This document shows, one piece after another, positions 54,850 to 56,475 of a stretch of 56,475 bases of DNA. This DNA comes from Candidatus Niyogibacteria bacterium. Lineage in GTDB: Bacteria; Patescibacteriota; Minisyncoccia; JACROR01. The DNA lies in contig JACPLO010000001.1 in NCBI GenBank assembly GCA_016186495.1, forward strand, positions 110,753 through 167,227, written 5' to 3'. The notes beneath the pieces were generated by a model that was not told the DNA's origin, made no database searches, and saw only the letters and a program-made list of their open reading frames with translations. Position numbers and translations under genes: made by a program. Positions within the stretch are counted from its first letter, which is position 1. The number at the start of each line of letters is the position of its first letter.

Positions 54850-55188
54850 ATGGCTGAAAAGTTTAAAGACCAGGAATTTCTTGAATATGTCACTAAGGCA
54901 TTAGTCAGCCGTCCTGATGATGTGCAAGTTAGCCGCAAGGTTGACGAAAGGGGAGTTCTTTTAACTCTTAAAGTTCATCAGGAAGACATGGGAAGAATTC
55001 TTGGGAGAAGCGGCAATACCGCCAATGCCATCCGATCGCTCGTTAAAATCGTGGGCCGTTCCAACAACGCGTTGGTTAATCTCAAGATTGAAGAGCCGGA
55101 AGGCAGTGAATGGAAAGGAAAACGATCAGAGCGCGCCGATTCTGCTTCAAAAAGCGTTGATGAAGTGGTAGACGACCTTAAGCTCTAA
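54850..55188 (+). CDS. khpA: KH-domain RNA-binding protein (KhpA-like)
   Basis: 112 aa. A single KH domain with the GxxG-type loop MGRILGRSGNTANAIRSLVKI. The N-terminus is QEFLEYVTKALVSRPDDVQVSRKV, and an acidic tail of about 30 residues is added. In many bacteria KhpA lies between rpsP and rimM-trmD; here rpsP, rimM and rplS are missing and only trmD follows. Confidence 0.85.
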   Translation: MAEKFKDQEFLEYVTKALVSRPDDVQVSRKVDERGVLLTLKVHQEDMGRILGRSGNTANAIRSLVKIVGRSNNALVNLKIEEPEGSEWKGKRSERADSASKSVDEVVDDLKL

Positions 55189-55203
55189 TCAGATCAAAAA
55201 AAC

Positions 55204-55241
55204 AAAAAAACCGTGTTATCTTATTGGTAGGCGGTTTTTTT
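55204..55241 (+). terminator. Intrinsic terminator between khpA and trmD
   Basis: A run of A plus CCG (55204-55213) pairs with CGG plus T7 (55232-55241). The loop is 18 nt. Confidence 0.7.
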
Positions 55242-55257
55242 GTTGAAATCAAAGACA

Positions 55258-55995
55258 ATGATAACTTTTCATATTATCACTTTATTTCCCGGGGCTTTCA
55301 AATCTTATCTTGAAAGTTCTATTTTAGGGCGGGCGGTGGAAAAAAAAATAATCCGGATTGAATTTTATCATCCCCGGAAATTCGCCGCGGATAAACATAA
55401 GATGGTGGATGACCGGCCGTACGCGGGCGGCGCGGGAATGGTTATGAAAGCCGAGCCAATGGTGAAAGCCGCGGAAAAAATTTTTAAAAAAATCGGAAAA
55501 GCCAAAACAAAAATTATTTTTTTAGAAGTGGCGGGACGCCAATTTAACAATGCTTCAGCCATTAAATGGTCAAAATTCAGCCATTTTGTTTTAATTGCCG
55601 GCCGTTATGAGGGAATGGATGCCAGAATTTTTAAAATAATAAAGGATCGCTGCCGCGGAAGAAAAAATATTTCCGTTTCCGAAATTTCAATTGGCCCTTA
55701 TATCGTAATGGGAGGAGAGCTTCCGGCTTTAATTATTGTTGACGCGGTTTCCCGGCACCTTAAAGGTGTTTTAGGAAAAGAACAATCTTTAGAAGAGACG
55801 CGTTTTAAAGAAATTGCCAAAAATTTGGGAAAATCCATTACTTCAATGAAAGCTAAAACGCCGAGTCTGCCGGTTTATACGAGGCCGGAAATTATAATTT
55901 ATAAAGGCAAAAAATATAATGTCCCTAAAGTTCTGACGACCGGAAATCACAAAAAAATAAACGAATGGAAAGCTAAAAATATAAAATTTGTTTGA
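55258..55995 (+). CDS. trmD: tRNA (guanine-N1)-methyltransferase TrmD
   Basis: 245 aa from ATG 55258; the frame is open upstream from TTG 55240, but that lies in the terminator's T tract. It methylates G37 of tRNAs. DDRPYAGGAGMVMKAEP, the trefoil-knot SAM site IAGRYEGMDARIF and EISIGPYIVMGGELPALIIVDAVSR with the conserved Arg are present, followed by the C-terminal PVYTRPEII. The stretch GKEQSLEETRF aligns with GHEASATEDSF of E. coli, where Asp169 is catalytic; here Thr takes that place with Glu two positions away. The gene should still be TrmD. Confidence 0.92.
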   Translation: MITFHIITLFPGAFKSYLESSILGRAVEKKIIRIEFYHPRKFAADKHKMVDDRPYAGGAGMVMKAEPMVKAAEKIFKKIGKAKTKIIFLEVAGRQFNNASAIKWSKFSHFVLIAGRYEGMDARIFKIIKDRCRGRKNISVSEISIGPYIVMGGELPALIIVDAVSRHLKGVLGKEQSLEETRFKEIAKNLGKSITSMKAKTPSLPVYTRPEIIIYKGKKYNVPKVLTTGNHKKINEWKAKNIKFV

Positions 55996-56030
55996 AACTG
56001 CCTTACAATTTACTCTCTTTTAATGAGGAC

Positions 56031-56058
56031 TTGACTCATATTTTAAAATACATATAAT
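56031..56058 (+). promoter_or_regulatory. rRNA operon promoter
   Basis: TTGACT (56031-56036), 16 bp, TATAAT (56053-56058). It predicts a leader of about 137 nt before 16S rRNA. The leader contains A/T-rich hairpins, including AAATAGAA/TTCTATTT just before the 16S start, which could be an RNase III processing stem. Confidence 0.6.
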
Positions 56059-56201
56059 TGATAATGTGCTTGATATTGCTTGAACCTTGGCAATTTAATA
56101 AAGAATTAAACATTGAGTTAATATTAAACATTAAAGCGTTAAAGAAAAATTTTTTCTTTTGTTCCGCTTATAGATAAATAGAAGTTATTTATAATTTCTA
56201 T

Positions 56202-56475
56202 TTTTTAGAGAGTTTGATCCTAGCTCAGGATGAACGCTGGCGGCGTGGATAAGGCATGCAAGTCAAACGCTTGCGCGCGTAAGCGCGCAGGAGTGGCGAA
56301 CGGGGTAGTAATACGTAGGTACATACCATTTACACGCGGATAACCAATTGAAAGATTGGCTAATATGCGATAGTCCGAGTGCTCAATTCGTTGAGTATTC
56401 GGTAAAGGTTTTGCTTCGGCAATTCCGGTAAATGAGTGGCCTGCGGGCTATCAGCTTGTTGGTAGGGTAATGGCC
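56202..56475 (+). rRNA. rrs: 16S ribosomal RNA, 5' part
   Basis: It begins near 56202 and holds the universal AGAGTTTGATCC at 56209-56220, then TAGCTCAGGATGAACGCTGG and GCATGCAAGTC. The gene runs off the window end. TAGCTCAG instead of TGGCTCAG gives a mismatch to the common 27F primer region, often seen in CPR lineages. Confidence 0.96.

Noticed and set aside
54823-54895. Short ORF MKVVKIEILIWLK overlapping the start of the KH gene.
   Set aside because: It overlaps the khpA start in another frame, has no SD and shows no family resemblance.
1-56475. CRISPR array or cas genes.
   Set aside because: No regularly spaced direct repeats of 25-40 bp with unique spacers and no Cas-like ORF; the repeats seen are palindromic elements and short tandem or direct repeats.
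1-56475. UGA recoded to Gly (code 25, as in Gracilibacteria and Absconditabacteria).
   Set aside because: Several well-defined genes end in TGA at the family-typical C-terminus (secA, the TraD-like ATPase, gyrB), and no internal TGA is seen in conserved genes.

Overview
The window looks like a chromosomal segment of a Candidatus Patescibacteria (CPR) bacterium, most probably Parcubacteria. Reasons: low GC with frequent AAA/GAA/TTT codons; compact proteins (an L13 of 114 aa, an AlaRS of 574 aa without a C-Ala domain, a PheT without the EMAP-like tRNA-binding domain); surface proteins of kinds I associate with CPR (peptidoglycan-binding domain with coiled coil, GYAWSDNIGW repeats, lamin-tail proteins); a stand-alone GIY-YIG ORF; and a 16S rRNA 5' end carrying TAGCTCAG where TGGCTCAG is usual. 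TGA is used as an ordinary stop (for example secA), so the code is table 11. The assignment is inference; no database was searched.

Layout. 1-9.2 kb: envelope polysaccharide genes (two GT4 glycosyltransferases, two SDR sugar-nucleotide epimerases, a polyprenyl-phosphate glycosyl-1-phosphate transferase, a short UDP-sugar dehydrogenase, an IMPase-family phosphatase, an APH-like kinase). 9.2-15.6 kb: an exported disulfide module (VKOR, DsbA-like protein, thioredoxin-reductase-like flavoprotein) mixed with secreted or anchored surface proteins. 15.6-19.8 kb: mutM, alaS and a membrane-anchored protein. 19.8-24.7 kb: infA-rpmJ-rpsM-rpsK-rpsD-rpoA-rplQ-rplM-rpsI, then a palindrome-rich tract with tRNA-Tyr, tRNA-Thr, rpmG and tRNA-Trp. 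24.8-31.4 kb: a phage-like metallophosphoesterase, a fused PCMT-MltG, mnmA and two CPR hypotheticals. 31.4-33.1 kb: two candidate structured small RNAs, a 35-aa basic protein, an HPF-like factor and a pyruvoyl-dependent arginine decarboxylase. 33.1-39.7 kb: secA, then an accessory tract of small enzymes and gene remnants that looks like an insertion hotspot. 39.7-49.4 kb: a sigma4/HARE regulator, a membrane protein/TraD-like ATPase pair split by a GIY-YIG element, a lamin-tail protein, two more GT4 enzymes and three small exported proteins. 49.7-56.5 kb: pheS-pheT-gyrB, a KH protein, trmD and the start of a 16S rRNA gene.

The most notable signal is a dispersed palindromic element family with arms CCCCGTTAAAT / ATTTAACGGGG (related ends CCCGTTAGAAGTT) around a core containing GCGAAGC or a variant. 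Copies lie between genes but also in frame inside mutM, rpoA, pheT and a membrane protein gene, and one copy is the junction of the PCMT-MltG fusion. Two further copies are MITE-like units whose right ends supply the start region of alaS and of a surface protein gene. This resembles, by analogy only, the Rickettsia palindromic elements that insert into genes. Other items are a GIY-YIG gene bounded by perfect 14-bp inverted repeats, a duplicated tRNA-Tyr 3' end, a cassette-like tract after secA containing a second SecA-tail motif, two unassigned small RNA candidates, and many promoters placed so that transcription would start at or within a few bases of the start codon.
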